64,000 nucleotides of DNA from Stenotrophomonas tumulicola (GTDB taxonomy: Bacteria; Pseudomonadota; Gammaproteobacteria; Xanthomonadales; Xanthomonadaceae): NCBI RefSeq assembly GCF_014117215.1, contig NZ_JACGXS010000003.1, forward strand, positions 124,001 through 188,000, written 5' to 3'. Position numbers and translations under genes: made by a program. A model generated the notes under the pieces. It was not told the DNA's origin. It did not search any database and saw only the letters and a program-made list of their open reading frames with translations. The number at the start of each line of letters is the position of its first letter. The stretch's first letter is position 1. Below, piece by piece: positions 16,937 through 28,161 of the stretch.

Positions 16937-17998
16937 GTGACCAACAGCCCGTCCTCCGCCCCTACGCCCCTCACCTACCGTGACGCGGGTGTCGACATCG
17001 ATGCCGGCAATGAACTGGTCGAGCGCATCAAGCCGCTGGTCAAGCGCAGCTTCCGCCCCGAGGTGATGGGCGGACTGGGCGGTTTCGGCGCCCTGTTCGA
17101 CCTGTCCGGCAAGTACCGCGAGCCGGTGCTGGTATCGGGTACCGACGGCGTGGGCACCAAACTGAAGCTGGCCCAGCAGCTGGGCCGCCACGACACCATC
17201 GGCATCGACCTGGTCGCCATGTGCGTGAACGACGTGCTGGTCCAAGGCGCCGAACCGCTGTTCTTCCTCGACTACTTCGCCACCGGCAAGCTGGACATCG
17301 ACACCGCCGCAGCGGTGGTGGGTGGCATCGCCAATGGCTGTACCGAGGCCGGCTGCGCGCTGATCGGCGGCGAGACCGCCGAAATGCCCGACATGTACGC
17401 CCCGGGCGAATACGACCTGGCCGGTTTCACCGTGGCCGGCGTGGAAAAGAGCGAACTGAAGGACGGTGCCAGCGTTGCCGAAGGCGACGTATTGATCGGC
17501 ATCGCCTCTTCTGGCCCGCACTCCAACGGCTATTCACTGGTGCGCCGCATCTACGACCGTGCCGGTCGCCCGGCCGACCTGGAACTGGAAGGCGGCGTCA
17601 AGCTGGTCGATGCACTGATGGCGCCAACCCGCCTGTACGTGAAGCCGATCCTGGCGCTGCTGAAATCGCATGGCCAGGCCATCCACGGCATGGCCCATGT
17701 CACCGGTGGCGGCCTGACCGAAAACATCATCCGCGTGGTGCCGGAAGGCCTCGGCCTGGACATCGACGCCGCCAGCTGGACCCTGCCGCCGGTGTTCCAG
17801 TGGCTGCAGCGCGAAGGCGCCGTGGCCGATGCCGAAATGTGGCGCACCTTCAACTGCGGCATCGGCTTCGTGCTGATCGTCGCGCCGGACCAGGCCGCCG
17901 CCGTGGCCGGGGCGGTCGAGGCACTGGGCCTGCAGCACTGGACCATCGGCAAGGTGGTGGACGCTGCCGACGGCACCGAGCGCGTGCATATCGGCTGA
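16937..17998 (+). CDS. purM: Phosphoribosylformylglycinamidine cyclo-ligase
   Basis: 353 residues from a GTG start. Family motifs include [11 protein letters not shown] near the N-terminus, [18 protein letters not shown] (ATP site), G-G-E-T-A-E-M-P and F-N-C-G-I-G-F near the end. It makes aminoimidazole ribonucleotide in purine synthesis, using ATP. The start was chosen because the conserved N-terminus begins here and the open frame upstream runs into the divergent gene's leader. purN follows after a small membrane protein gene. Confidence 0.95.
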   Translation: MTNSPSSAPTPLTYRDAGVDIDAGNELVERIKPLVKRSFRPEVMGGLGGFGALFDLSGKYREPVLVSGTDGVGTKLKLAQQLGRHDTIGIDLVAMCVNDVLVQGAEPLFFLDYFATGKLDIDTAAAVVGGIANGCTEAGCALIGGETAEMPDMYAPGEYDLAGFTVAGVEKSELKDGASVAEGDVLIGIASSGPHSNGYSLVRRIYDRAGRPADLELEGGVKLVDALMAPTRLYVKPILALLKSHGQAIHGMAHVTGGGLTENIIRVVPEGLGLDIDAASWTLPPVFQWLQREGAVADAEMWRTFNCGIGFVLIVAPDQAAAVAGAVEALGLQHWTIGKVVDAADGTERVHIG

Positions 17999-18003
17999 TT
18001 TTC

Positions 18004-18071
18004 CGTAGCGCCGGGCCATGCTCGGCGGATCTACCCGATGGAACCTACCGCCGAGCCTGGCTCGGCGCTAC
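18004..18071. repeat. SMAG pair
   Basis: Two facing GTAG palindromes (GTAGCGCCGGGCCATGCTCG and inverted CCGAGCCTGGCTCGGCGCTAC) directly follow the purM stop. They lie just upstream of the small membrane protein gene, so read-through to purN would pass this hairpin. Confidence 0.8.
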
Positions 18072-18092
18072 AGAACGCTCATGGAGACCGCC

Positions 18093-18530
18093 ATGTCGAC
18101 CCCGATGCTGACCGAACAGGACGCCAGCCACCTGCGCCTGCTGTCGATCTTCCACTACGTGGTCGCCGCCATGACCGCGCTGTTTTCGCTGATCTTCATC
18201 ATCCACGTAGTGATCGGGATCGGCGTGTTGAGCGGCAGGTTGCCGATGAACCCGGCCCCCGGCCAAGCGGGACCGCCGTTCGATGAGCGCCTGTACGGCT
18301 GGATGTTCGTCGCCATCGGCAGCGCCATCGTGCTGGGGGGACTTACCCTGGCCGGTTTCATGGCATACGCCGGACGCTGCCTGGCCCATCGTCGTCGCCA
18401 CCTGCTGTGCCTGATCGTGGCCGGTGCCTCCTGCTGCGTGACGCCGTTTGGCACCGTGTTGGGGGTGTTCACCCTGCTGGTGCTGCTGCGGCCGTCGGTG
18501 AAGCAGGCGTTCAACCCGGTACAGGCATGA
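18093..18530 (+). CDS. Small four-helix membrane protein, unknown function
   Basis: 145 residues; ATG at 18093 is preceded by GGAGACC, so it is preferred over 18081. Four hydrophobic segments lie at about 20-45, 65-90, 100-118 and 120-135, with a Cys-rich bend (A-G-A-S-C-C-V-T-P-F-G-T). It resembles the DUF4870-like or unnamed membrane proteins often found beside pur genes in this order, but no family can be given with confidence. Its stop overlaps the purN start (ATGA), so the two are translationally coupled. Confidence 0.75.
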   Translation: MSTPMLTEQDASHLRLLSIFHYVVAAMTALFSLIFIIHVVIGIGVLSGRLPMNPAPGQAGPPFDERLYGWMFVAIGSAIVLGGLTLAGFMAYAGRCLAHRRRHLLCLIVAGASCCVTPFGTVLGVFTLLVLLRPSVKQAFNPVQA

Positions 18531-19180
18531 GCGTGCGCATCGCAGTACTCGCATCCGGACGCGGCAGCAACCTGCAGGCCATCCTTGATGCCATTGCACA
18601 CGGACAGCTGCAGGCCGACGTGGTTGGCGTGTTCTCCGACCGCGTCGATGCAGCCGCGCTGCAGCGGGTACCAGCGCCACGGCGCTGGGCTGCCTCACCC
18701 CGTGATTTCGCCGACCGCGTTGCCTTCGACACTGCACTGGGCGATGCACTGGCAGCCTGCACCCCGGACTGGATCATCTGCGCCGGCTACATGCGCATCC
18801 TCGGCGCGGCTTTCGTCGCCCGCTTCGAAGGCCGGCTGGTCAACATCCACCCTTCGCTGCTGCCGCTGTACAAAGGCCTGAACACCCACGCGCGCGCACT
18901 GGAAGCCGGCGATGCCGAACATGGCGCCAGCGTGCACTTCGTGGTTCCCGAACTGGATGCCGGCACCGTACTGGCGCAGGCACGCGTGCCGATCCTGCCC
19001 GGCGACAGCCCCGAATCCCTGGCCCAGCGCGTGCTGGCGGTGGAGCACCCGCTGCTGCTGGCCAGCCTGGCGCTGCTGGCCAGCGGACGCATAACTGAAC
19101 AGGGCGGTCAGGTCCAGCTCGACGGTCACCCCCTTTTCAGCCCGCTGGCCCTAGATTCGGCCGGAACGCTGCAACGATGA
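18527..19180 (+). CDS. purN: Phosphoribosylglycinamide formyltransferase
   Basis: 217 residues. The A-S-G-R-G-S-N-L-Q-A-I substrate loop, catalytic N-I-H-P-S-L-L-P (Asn and His) and the later Asp in L-D-A-G-T are present. It transfers a formyl group from 10-formyl-THF to GAR in purine synthesis. The start overlaps the preceding membrane protein gene. Confidence 0.95.
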   Translation: MSVRIAVLASGRGSNLQAILDAIAHGQLQADVVGVFSDRVDAAALQRVPAPRRWAASPRDFADRVAFDTALGDALAACTPDWIICAGYMRILGAAFVARFEGRLVNIHPSLLPLYKGLNTHARALEAGDAEHGASVHFVVPELDAGTVLAQARVPILPGDSPESLAQRVLAVEHPLLLASLALLASGRITEQGGQVQLDGHPLFSPLALDSAGTLQR

Positions 19181-19246
19181 TGTACTGAACACGCGCCGAC
19201 GACCGTGGCGCTGGCACCCTTCCCTCTCCCTTCGCCCTTGTCCGGT

Positions 19247-20083
19247 ATGAAAACGACGCTGCTGCACCATCCCGCGCTGTGGTTGTCCGCCGTGTTCTGC
19301 ATGGCGGCGCTGCCGGTGTCCGCACGGCAGGCCACCGAGACGGCCGCAGTTCCCCAGGACCCTGCGCTGCCAGCGCAGCAGGCCGAGGCACCGCCGGCAG
19401 TACCTGCATTGCCGGCGATGGCATGGGAACCACCGCCGCTGCAGCCGTTCACGGCCACCTACCAAGCGTTCTACAAGGGCAAGGAGGCGGGCGATGCGAC
19501 CATGCGCGTCACCCACACCGGCGGCACCCAATGGCGGGTCGACATGCAGGTGGTCGGACGCCGCGGCTTCGCCAGCGTGCTCGGCCTGAACCTGGAACAG
19601 AGCACCGTCTTCGAGGACCGGGAGGGCCAGTACGTGCCGCTGAGCCAGAGCACCGTGCGCAAGGGCCTGTTCCTGGGCAAGAAGGTTACCGGCACCTATG
19701 ACTGGCAGGCCGGTACCGCACGCTGGCTGGGCGACCTGAAAAAGGCGCGCACCCAGCCGATTCCATTGCAGCCAGGCGACCAGAGCGCCCTGCTGCTGAA
19801 CCTGGCGATCATGCGTGATGCCCGTCCCGGCAGTGTGCTGCATTACCGCTATGTCGACGTCGGCCGTGTCCGCCAGCACGACTACCAGGCCGCCCCGGAG
19901 ACCGCCAGCGTGCAGGTGGGCGATCTGTCCTACGACGCGCTTCGCGTTTCCCGCATCAATGGCGGCAACGACGAAACCATCCTCTGGATCGCCGATGGCG
20001 TACCCACGCCGGTGCGGATCCTGCAACGCAAAGACGGCGAGGACTACATCGACCTGCGCCTGATCGAATACCAAGGAGTCTGA
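19247..20083 (+). CDS. DUF3108 exported protein (copy 1)
   Basis: 278 residues beginning at the ATG of a signal peptide (M-K-T-T-L-L-H-H-P-A-L). A proline/alanine-rich linker (about 25-60) precedes the DUF3108 beta-barrel-like domain (Y-K-G-K-E-A-G-D-A-T-M-R-V). The gene that follows by two bases codes a shorter paralogue: both have the Q-S-T-V-F-(E/D)-(D/E) and Y-(D/N)-W strands. Function is unknown; the location after purN is typical of xanthomonads. Confidence 0.85.
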   Translation: MKTTLLHHPALWLSAVFCMAALPVSARQATETAAVPQDPALPAQQAEAPPAVPALPAMAWEPPPLQPFTATYQAFYKGKEAGDATMRVTHTGGTQWRVDMQVVGRRGFASVLGLNLEQSTVFEDREGQYVPLSQSTVRKGLFLGKKVTGTYDWQAGTARWLGDLKKARTQPIPLQPGDQSALLLNLAIMRDARPGSVLHYRYVDVGRVRQHDYQAAPETASVQVGDLSYDALRVSRINGGNDETILWIADGVPTPVRILQRKDGEDYIDLRLIEYQGV

Positions 20084-20085
20084 CC

Positions 20086-20769
20086 ATGACCACATTCCAA
20101 CGTCCGCTGACCTGGATCGCCGCTGCCGCATTGTCGGTGGCCAGCCTGCCCGCCATGGCACTGCAGCCGTTCAAGGCCGATTACCTGGCCAGCTACATGG
20201 GCATGCAGGCCAACGGCACCATGACCCTGGCCAGCGAGGGAGCCAACAAGTGGCGCTACACGCTGCAGGTGAAGAACCAGTTGGCCGACCTCAGCCAGAG
20301 CACCGTGTTCGATGAGGCCAACGGCAGCCTGCGTCCGCTCAGCAGCCAGGACCGTTCGGTACTGCTGGTGAAGAAACGCAACGTGCAGGCCACCTACAAC
20401 TGGACCAGTAACCAGGCCACGTGGACCGGCGACATCAAGGGCGACCGCGCCGGGCCGGTGGCGCTGAAAGCCGGTGACATGGATGCGCTGCTGATCAACC
20501 TGGCCATCGCCCGCGACCTGGCGGCCGGCAAGCCGCTGACCTATCGCATGGTCGACGAAGGCCGGATCAAGCCCATGAACTACAAGGTGGTCGGCAAGGA
20601 AACGGTCACGGTGGCCGGCAAGAGCTATGAAGCGACCAAGGTATCGCGCACCGATGGCAACAAGGAGCTGATCGCCTGGATCGTGCCGGAGTTCCCGGTG
20701 CCGGCGCGCCTGTTGCAGCGCGAGGGCGGCAAGGACGCGCTGGACCTGACCATCAAGGGTTTGAACTGA
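20086..20769 (+). CDS. DUF3108 exported protein (copy 2)
   Basis: 227 residues with a signal peptide (A-S-L-P-A-M-A cleavage region). The domain aligns along its whole length with the gene just upstream, including L-Q-P-F-(T/K)-A and L-L-(L/I)-N-L-A-I-(M/A)-R-D. The two are tandem duplicates that have diverged, this one without the Pro-rich linker. A periplasmic location is predicted; the activity is unknown. Confidence 0.85.
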   Translation: MTTFQRPLTWIAAAALSVASLPAMALQPFKADYLASYMGMQANGTMTLASEGANKWRYTLQVKNQLADLSQSTVFDEANGSLRPLSSQDRSVLLVKKRNVQATYNWTSNQATWTGDIKGDRAGPVALKAGDMDALLINLAIARDLAAGKPLTYRMVDEGRIKPMNYKVVGKETVTVAGKSYEATKVSRTDGNKELIAWIVPEFPVPARLLQREGGKDALDLTIKGLN

Positions 20770-20780
20770 CGGGTTGCTGT

Positions 20781-20877
20781 GGTGACGGGCATGGCCCGTC
20801 ACTACCCGGTGGGCTGGGTGTCCTGGTGACGGGCATGGCCCGTCACTACCGGTAGAGCGGGTCCATGACCCGCTGCC
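20781..20877. repeat. Three SMAG-type palindromes
   Basis: Two near-identical GTGACGGGCATGGCCCGTCAC palindromes ending in CTACC (20781-20806, 20825-20850) are followed by a GTAG-headed one (20851-20877, GTAGAGCGGGTCCATGACCC). They fill the gap between the convergent DUF3108 gene and the EF-hand gene. Confidence 0.8.
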
Positions 20878-20884
20878 GTTGATG

Positions 20885-22473
<1,589 letters not shown>

Positions 22474-22704
22474 TCAGCCGGCTTCGGCCGGGGTCACGGT
22501 CTTCAGCGCCAGCGCATGGATCGCGCCGCCCATCAGATCGCCGAGGGTGGCATACACCATGCGGTGGCGGGCCAGCGGCAGCTTGCCGGCGAAGGCCTCG
22601 CAGACCACCGTCGCTTCGAAGTGCACGCCATCGTCGCCCTGTACCTGCGCACGGGCGCCGGGCAGGCCGGTTTCGATCAGGTTGCGGATGGTGTCAGCGT
22701 CCAA
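22474..22704 (-). CDS. ibaG: BolA/IbaG family protein
   Basis: 76 residues with the BolA fold signature (the R-H-R-M-V-Y segment after a V-V-C-E-A-F-A-G strand). IbaG-type proteins pair with monothiol glutaredoxins in iron-sulfur trafficking. The gene sits directly upstream of murA, the same order as in E. coli and many proteobacteria. It is divergent from kdsD. Confidence 0.88.
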   Translation of the reverse strand: MDADTIRNLIETGLPGARAQVQGDDGVHFEATVVCEAFAGKLPLARHRMVYATLGDLMGGAIHALALKTVTPAEAG

Positions 22705-22757
22705 CGGGCTTTCCTAATAAAATGTCGGTTCATTCTACCCCGCTGCGTGGCGTCCGC

Positions 22758-23771
22758 ATGGCCGATCCCAACCTGCCCATCCCCCCTGCCGGCCTGCCGG
22801 CCGAGCCATCGGCGCTGGTCGCCAGCGGCAAACGCGTGTTCGCGATCGAACAGCAGGCGCTGGACGCCGTTGCCGCGCGCCTGGGCGAGGCCTTCCAGCA
22901 GGCCTGCCAGCACATCCTGGCCAGCCGCGGACGGGTGGTGGCCACCGGAATGGGCAAGTCCGGGCATATCGCGCGCAAGATCGCCGCCACCCTCGCCTCC
23001 ACCGGCACTCCTGCCTTCTACGTGCACCCGGGCGAAGCCGGCCACGGCGACCTGGGCATGATCACCGAGGCCGACGTGGTGCTGGCGTTGTCGTATTCGG
23101 GCGAATCGGACGAAGTGCTGATGCTGCTGCCGGTGCTCAAGCGCCAAGGCAACGTGCTGATCTCGATGACCGGCAAACCGCAGTCCAGCCTGGCCCGCGC
23201 CGCCGACGTGCACCTGGACGTCAGCGTGCCGGCCGAAGCCTGCCCGCTGGCGCTGGCGCCTACCTCCAGCACCACCGCCTCGCTGGCGATGGGCGATGCG
23301 CTGGCCGTCGCCCTGCTGGACGCACGCGGCTTCACTGCCGATGATTTCGCCCGCTCGCATCCGGCCGGCAGCCTCGGCCGCCGGCTGCTGCTGCACATCA
23401 CCGACGTCATGCATGGCGGCGACGAACTGCCGCGCGTGGATGTCGGCGCCACCCTCAGCCAGGCGCTGGTGGAGATGAGCCGCAAGCGGCTTGGCATGAC
23501 GGCCGTGGTCGACGCCGATGGCGTGTTGATCGGCCTGTTCACCGATGGTGACCTGCGCCGTGCCTTGGACAGCGAGCTGGATGTGCGCAGCGCGAAGATC
23601 GCCGAGGTGATGACCCGCAACCCGCGTACCATCGGCACCGACCAACTGGCGGTGGAAGCGGCGCGCCTGATGGAAATGCACCAGATCAACGGCCTGATCG
23701 TGGTCGACGCCGCTGGCCGTGCCGTCGGCGCGCTGAACATTCATGACCTGTTGCGGGCGCGGGTGGTTTAA
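22758..23771 (+). CDS. kdsD: D-arabinose 5-phosphate isomerase
   Basis: 337 residues from the ATG at 22758; an in-frame ATG at 22722 leaves only 17 bases to the divergent gene and is less likely. An N-terminal SIS domain (G-M-G-K-S-G-H-I-A-R-K, S-Y-S-G-E-S-D-E) is followed by two CBS domains (about 205-337). It converts ribulose 5-phosphate to arabinose 5-phosphate, the start of Kdo synthesis for LPS. kdsC and the lpt genes follow in the same direction. Confidence 0.93.
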   Translation: MADPNLPIPPAGLPAEPSALVASGKRVFAIEQQALDAVAARLGEAFQQACQHILASRGRVVATGMGKSGHIARKIAATLASTGTPAFYVHPGEAGHGDLGMITEADVVLALSYSGESDEVLMLLPVLKRQGNVLISMTGKPQSSLARAADVHLDVSVPAEACPLALAPTSSTTASLAMGDALAVALLDARGFTADDFARSHPAGSLGRRLLLHITDVMHGGDELPRVDVGATLSQALVEMSRKRLGMTAVVDADGVLIGLFTDGDLRRALDSELDVRSAKIAEVMTRNPRTIGTDQLAVEAARLMEMHQINGLIVVDAAGRAVGALNIHDLLRARVV

Positions 23772-23848
23772 CCGACTCCTGCCCGCCCCCATTCATGCAG
23801 TATCGCCCGGCCATGCCCGGCGGCCCCACACAACCGGATGACAGCCAC

Positions 23849-24400
23849 TTGACGCCCTGGTCTCCCCTGCCCGCTTTTCCTGCCCACCTGCATGCCGCCG
23901 CGGCGCACATCCGGCTGGCCTGTTTCGACGTGGACGGCACCCTCACCGACGGTCGGCTCTACTACGACCGGGAAGGCAACGAGAGCAAGGCATATTTCGT
24001 GCACGACGGCCTGGGACTGAAACTGCTGCAGAAGCACGGCATCCATCCGGTGCTGATCACTGCGCGCAACAGCCAGTCCGCGCTCAAGCGCGGCGCCGAC
24101 CTGGGCATCGACACCCAGATCGCCGTTGGCGACAAGCTGGCCAGCGTGCAGGCGCTGTGCGCCCAGCATGGCATCGGCCTTGACCAGGTAGCGTTCATGG
24201 GTGACGACCTGCCCGACCTGGCGCCGCTGTGCCACGTCGGCCTGGCGGTCGCCCCGGCCAACGCGCACCCGTGGGTGGCCGAACGCGTGCACTGGCAGAC
24301 CCGCGCCGAAGGCGGGCGTGGCGCCGCGCGCGAGCTGTGCGACGTGCTGCTGGCGGCGCAGGGCCGCATTGACGCCGTGCTGGCTGGATTCGGCGCATGA
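23849..24400 (+). CDS. kdsC: 3-deoxy-D-manno-octulosonate 8-phosphate phosphatase
   Basis: 183 residues from a TTG start with GGATGA upstream, giving normal KdsC length (about 188). In-frame ATGs at 23795 and 23813 would add residues encoded by a SMAG-like palindrome (23804-23824), so they are less likely but not excluded. HAD motifs are D-V-D-G-T-L-T-D-G (nucleophile Asp), I-T-A-R-N and G-D-D-L-P-D-L. It removes phosphate from Kdo-8-phosphate. Confidence 0.88.
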   Translation: MTPWSPLPAFPAHLHAAAAHIRLACFDVDGTLTDGRLYYDREGNESKAYFVHDGLGLKLLQKHGIHPVLITARNSQSALKRGADLGIDTQIAVGDKLASVQALCAQHGIGLDQVAFMGDDLPDLAPLCHVGLAVAPANAHPWVAERVHWQTRAEGGRGAARELCDVLLAAQGRIDAVLAGFGA

Positions 24401-24957
24401 ACTGGCGTACCGCCATCGGCGCCATCCTGCTGGTCGTGGCCGTGCTCAGCGGCTGGTCGCTGCTGCGCGATCGCAACAAGGGCACCCAGGCCACGGCCGA
24501 CGACGGCAGCGTGGATTACGTGCTGCACGATTTCCAGATCGTCGTACTGGACGACCAGGGCAAGGAATCCACCACCCTGCGCGCGCCGAAGCTGGAGCGC
24601 AGCCGCGCCGACCAGACCCTGGACATCGCCACGCCGGTATTCGAAATGCCCGGCCAGGATGGCAACCACTGGACGCTGCGTTCGGAAACCGGCTGGGTCA
24701 GCGCCAAGGGCGATGAAATGCGCCTGCGCGGCAACGTCGCCGGTGACAGCCCCACCCAGGGCAACACCCCGCCGACGACCTTCCGCACCACCCACCTGAA
24801 CGTTTTCCCCAAGGAAAACCGTGCCCGCACCGATGCGCTGGTGACCATGACCCGTCCCGGCATGGAACAGAGCGGCGTCGGGTTCGAGCTGGATTCCAAG
24901 AACAACACGTATCATTTCCTCAGCCAGTCCAAGGGCCGCTACATGCCCCGGAGATGA
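24397..24957 (+). CDS. lptC: LPS export system protein LptC
   Basis: 186 residues: one N-terminal membrane helix (about 5-22) and a periplasmic beta-jellyroll of the LptC family (L-R-S-E-T-G-W-V-S, L-R-G-N-V, T-H-L-N-V-F-P). It takes LPS from the inner-membrane LptBFG complex and passes it to LptA. Start overlaps the kdsC stop by four bases; lptA follows. Confidence 0.92.
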   Translation: MNWRTAIGAILLVVAVLSGWSLLRDRNKGTQATADDGSVDYVLHDFQIVVLDDQGKESTTLRAPKLERSRADQTLDIATPVFEMPGQDGNHWTLRSETGWVSAKGDEMRLRGNVAGDSPTQGNTPPTTFRTTHLNVFPKENRARTDALVTMTRPGMEQSGVGFELDSKNNTYHFLSQSKGRYMPRR

Positions 24958-25022
24958 CCCTGCGGCACGCCCCCCTTTTCCGCCTGGCGCGACCAGGCCA
25001 CCATCCGGCAGAAACGGACACG

Positions 25023-25532
25023 ATGAAAATCCACCTTGCAGCCCTTTGCGTGCTCAGCCTGATGCTTCCGCTGTTCGCCAGCGCGAAGTCCGCCGATCGC
25101 AACGAACCGATGAACATCGATGCCGGCGCCCAGTCCGGCACCCTGACCGGTGACGGCAAGACGACGCTGTCCGGCGGCGTGGTGATCACCCAGGGCACGC
25201 TGGACCTGCGCTCGGCGAACGCGGAAATCCAGATCAAGGACGGCGAAGCGGTCCGTGCGATCTTCACCGGCAAGCAGGCCACGATGCGCCAGCAGATGGA
25301 TGACGGCAGCTGGATGGATGCCAAGGCGGACCGGATCGACTACGACATCACCGGCGAGATCATCACCCTGACCGGCAACTACACGGTCACCAGCGCGCGT
25401 GGCACCAATGCAGGACAGCGCATGGTCTACAACACCCGCAGCGGGGAAATGAACAGCGGTGGTGATGGCAGCCGCGTGCGCACCGTCATCCAGCCCAAGA
25501 ACAAGGCGCCGGCCGCAGGGAGCGACAAGTAA
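25023..25532 (+). CDS. lptA: LPS transport periplasmic protein LptA
   Basis: 169 residues with a signal peptide ([10 protein letters not shown]...A-S-A) and the OstA/LptA jellyroll ([22 protein letters not shown]). It bridges LptC and the outer-membrane LptD. The start is the ATG of the signal peptide; the open frame extends upstream into lptC without a better start. Its stop overlaps the lptB start. Confidence 0.93.
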   Translation: MKIHLAALCVLSLMLPLFASAKSADRNEPMNIDAGAQSGTLTGDGKTTLSGGVVITQGTLDLRSANAEIQIKDGEAVRAIFTGKQATMRQQMDDGSWMDAKADRIDYDITGEIITLTGNYTVTSARGTNAGQRMVYNTRSGEMNSGGDGSRVRTVIQPKNKAPAAGSDK

Positions 25533-26251
25533 TGCTCGTTGCCAATGGCCTGCGCAAGCGCTACAAGCAGCGCGAAGTCGTCAAGGACTTCGGCCTGACC
25601 CTGGACGCGGGCGAAGTGGTCGGCCTGCTGGGCCCGAACGGCGCCGGCAAGACCACCTGCTTCTACATGATCGTCGGCCTGGTGGCCGCCGATGCCGGCA
25701 GCATCGTGCTTGATGGCAAGGACATCACCGGCGACCCGATGTATACCCGCGCCAAGCAGGGCGTGGGCTACCTCCCGCAGGAGCCCTCGGTGTTCCGCAA
25801 GCTCTCCGTGGCCGACAACATCCGCCTGGTGCTGGAACTGCGCGAGGACCTGGACCGTGCCGGGCGCGAGCGCGAACTGGGCAGCCTGCTGGACGAACTG
25901 CAACTGGGCCACGTCGCCGACCAGTTGGGCGCCAGCCTGTCGGGTGGCGAACGCCGCCGCTGCGAGATCGCCCGCGCGCTGGCTGCGCAGCCGCGCCTGA
26001 TCCTGCTCGATGAACCCTTTGCCGGCGTGGACCCGATTTCGGTCGGAGAAATCCAGCGCATCGTCACCCACCTCAAGCAGCGCGGCATCGGCGTGCTGAT
26101 CACCGACCACAATGTCCGCGAGACCTTGGGAATCTGCGACCGGGCGTATATCCTCGCCGAGGGTACGGTGCTGGCCCAGGGCGCGCCTGCGGACCTGCTG
26201 GAAAATGCAGACGTCCGCCGCGTCTACCTGGGGGATTCCTTCAAGCTGTGA
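25532..26251 (+). CDS. lptB: LPS export ABC transporter ATP-binding protein
   Basis: 239 residues. Walker [10 protein letters not shown], signature L-S-G-G-E-R-R-R and Walker [14 protein letters not shown] are all present, as in E. coli LptB. It powers LPS extraction with LptF/LptG, which are not in this window. The ATG overlaps the lptA TAA by one base. Confidence 0.96.
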   Translation: MLVANGLRKRYKQREVVKDFGLTLDAGEVVGLLGPNGAGKTTCFYMIVGLVAADAGSIVLDGKDITGDPMYTRAKQGVGYLPQEPSVFRKLSVADNIRLVLELREDLDRAGRERELGSLLDELQLGHVADQLGASLSGGERRRCEIARALAAQPRLILLDEPFAGVDPISVGEIQRIVTHLKQRGIGVLITDHNVRETLGICDRAYILAEGTVLAQGAPADLLENADVRRVYLGDSFKL

Positions 26252-26291
26252 AGCTGGCCGCCGGACCCTTCCTTTTTCGTCGGGCGGTGGC

Positions 26292-27746
26292 ATGAAGACG
26301 CGGTTGCAGACATCGCTGGGGCAACAGCTGGTCATGACGCCACAGTTGCGCCAGGCCATCAGGCTGCTGCAGATGTCCAGCGTCGAGCTGGATGCGGAAC
26401 TCGCCGAAGCGGTGGAAACCAATCCCCTGCTGGACTGGGACGACACCGCCGAGGCATTGCCCGGCGATGCCCCCGCCGAACCAGGCACGGGCCCGGACGA
26501 CAGCGCCCCTGATGCCTTCGCCCACGACGAAGGCCAGGCGCCGTCACCGCAGGCCGACGATGACTGGGCCCCGGCCGAGGTCGACTGGAGCGGTGGGGGC
26601 AGTGGAGGCTCCTTCGACGATGACGACCTGGGCAGCGCGGCTGAACGCGTAGCCGAGCCGGAAACCCTGGCCGACCACCTGCTGTGGCAGCTGCACCTGT
26701 CGCCGCTGTCCGCGCGCGACCGCAGTATCGGCGCCGCGTTGATCGACGCGCTGGAAGACGATGGCTACCTGCGCGAACCGTTGTCCGGCATTGCCGAGAC
26801 CCTGTTGCCGGCCATCCATGCCGGCGACGATGAAATCCTGACGGTACTGCACCAGATCCAGCGGTTCGACCCGGTGGGCATCGGCGCGCGCAGCCTGGGC
26901 GAGTGCCTGCAGTTGCAACTGGACGTACTGCCTGCCGACACCCCGGCGCTGGCGCTGGCGCGGGTGATTGCCGGCGGCCCATTGGAGCGCCTGCCCCGCA
27001 GCGGCGTGGCGGGAATCGCCCACGAGCTGAAACAACCCATGGCCGACGTGGAGGCCGCCGTTGCCCTGCTGCGTTCACTGGATCCACGCCCCGGCACCCA
27101 GATCGCCCCGTTTTCACAGGACACCTACGTGGTGCCCGACGTGGTCATCTGGCGCCAGAACGGCATCTGGCGTGCGGCACTGGCCAGCCATGCCGGGCCC
27201 AAGGTGGTCATCCACCGTGGTTACGAACAGATGATCCGCCACTGTGGCGAGGCCGACGCGGGCTACCTGAAAGCACAGCTGCAGGAGGCACGTTGGCTGC
27301 TGAAGGGATTGGAGGCGCGTGGCGAAACCCTGCTGCGCGTGGTCCACAGCCTGCTGCACCAGCAGGCGGGCTTCCTGGAGTTCGGGGCACAGGCGCTGCG
27401 CCCGCTGACGCTGCGCGAGATCGCCGGCGAACTCGGCCTGCACGAATCCACCGTTTCACGCGCCATTGCACGCAAGCATGTGCGCACCCCGCGCGGCACC
27501 ATCCCGCTGCGCGCCTTCTTTGCCTCCGGCATCGACACCGACGGCGGCGGGGAGGCTTCCAGCACGGCCATCCAGAGCATGATCCGCCGGCTCATCGACG
27601 ACGAAAACCCACGCAAGCCGCTTTCTGACGCCAAGCTGGCTGACCTGCTCAAGACCTCCGGCATTCCAGTGGCGCGCCGGACCGTGGCGAAGTATCGTGA
27701 AGCCATGAACATTTCCGCCTCGCACGAAAGAGTCCGGATCGCCTGA
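26292..27746 (+). CDS. rpoN: RNA polymerase sigma-54 factor
   Basis: 484 residues. The Gln/Leu-rich region I (L-G-Q-Q-L-V-M-T-P-Q-L-R-Q-A-I-R-L-L-Q-M) interacts with activators. An acidic region II, a core-binding domain and a helix-turn-helix (H-E-S-T-V-S-R-A-I-A-R-K) follow, with the RpoN box A-R-R-T-V-A-K-Y-R-E near the C-terminus. It directs RNA polymerase to GG-N10-GC promoters; two such promoters precede the pilin genes in this window. Order lptB-rpoN-hpf-ptsN is standard. Confidence 0.96.
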   Translation: MKTRLQTSLGQQLVMTPQLRQAIRLLQMSSVELDAELAEAVETNPLLDWDDTAEALPGDAPAEPGTGPDDSAPDAFAHDEGQAPSPQADDDWAPAEVDWSGGGSGGSFDDDDLGSAAERVAEPETLADHLLWQLHLSPLSARDRSIGAALIDALEDDGYLREPLSGIAETLLPAIHAGDDEILTVLHQIQRFDPVGIGARSLGECLQLQLDVLPADTPALALARVIAGGPLERLPRSGVAGIAHELKQPMADVEAAVALLRSLDPRPGTQIAPFSQDTYVVPDVVIWRQNGIWRAALASHAGPKVVIHRGYEQMIRHCGEADAGYLKAQLQEARWLLKGLEARGETLLRVVHSLLHQQAGFLEFGAQALRPLTLREIAGELGLHESTVSRAIARKHVRTPRGTIPLRAFFASGIDTDGGGEASSTAIQSMIRRLIDDENPRKPLSDAKLADLLKTSGIPVARRTVAKYREAMNISASHERVRIA

Positions 27747-27801
27747 CGCATGCCGCGCCCGGCGGAAAGGTTCATTGGCAAATCCATAAAGGAGAAACCC
27801 G

Positions 27802-28140
27802 ATGCGCATTGAAACGTTTGGCAAAGACGTCGAAGTCACCCCGGCCCTGAAGGAGTATGTGGAAACCAAACTCTCCCGGGCGGGCAAGCATTTCGGCGAG
27901 CACTGCGAAACTCGGGTTACGTTGAAGCTGCAGAACAAGAACGAGCACCACGTCGACGCCAGCGTGAACATCCCGGGACAGACACTGCATGCCGAGGCCA
28001 CAGGCCAGACCATGTATGCCGCGATCGACATCCTGGCCGACAAGCTGGACCGCCTGGTGGTCAAGCACAAGGAAAAGAAACAGCAGAAGAGCCACCAGTC
28101 CGCTGCGCTTCCGCTCGCGGTGGGCGACAATGAAGGCTGA
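27802..28140 (+). CDS. hpf: Ribosome hibernation promoting factor (short HPF type)
   Basis: 112 residues with the S30AE/RaiA fold (V-T-P-A-L-K-E-Y-V-E-T-K, the H-V-D-A-S-V strand and D-I-L-A-D-K-L-D-R-L). A strong AAAGGAGAA Shine-Dalgarno precedes the ATG. It binds the 30S decoding centre in resting cells. The final 20 residues after K-K-Q-Q-K-S are a less conserved tail. Confidence 0.93.
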   Translation: MRIETFGKDVEVTPALKEYVETKLSRAGKHFGEHCETRVTLKLQNKNEHHVDASVNIPGQTLHAEATGQTMYAAIDILADKLDRLVVKHKEKKQQKSHQSAALPLAVGDNEG

Positions 28141-28161
28141 TGCCACCACTTTCCCCCCGAC

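Noticed and set aside
27747-27801. TTGGCAAAT-like motif before hpf as a sigma-54 promoter
   Set aside because: The GG and GC elements do not occur at the required 10-base spacing.
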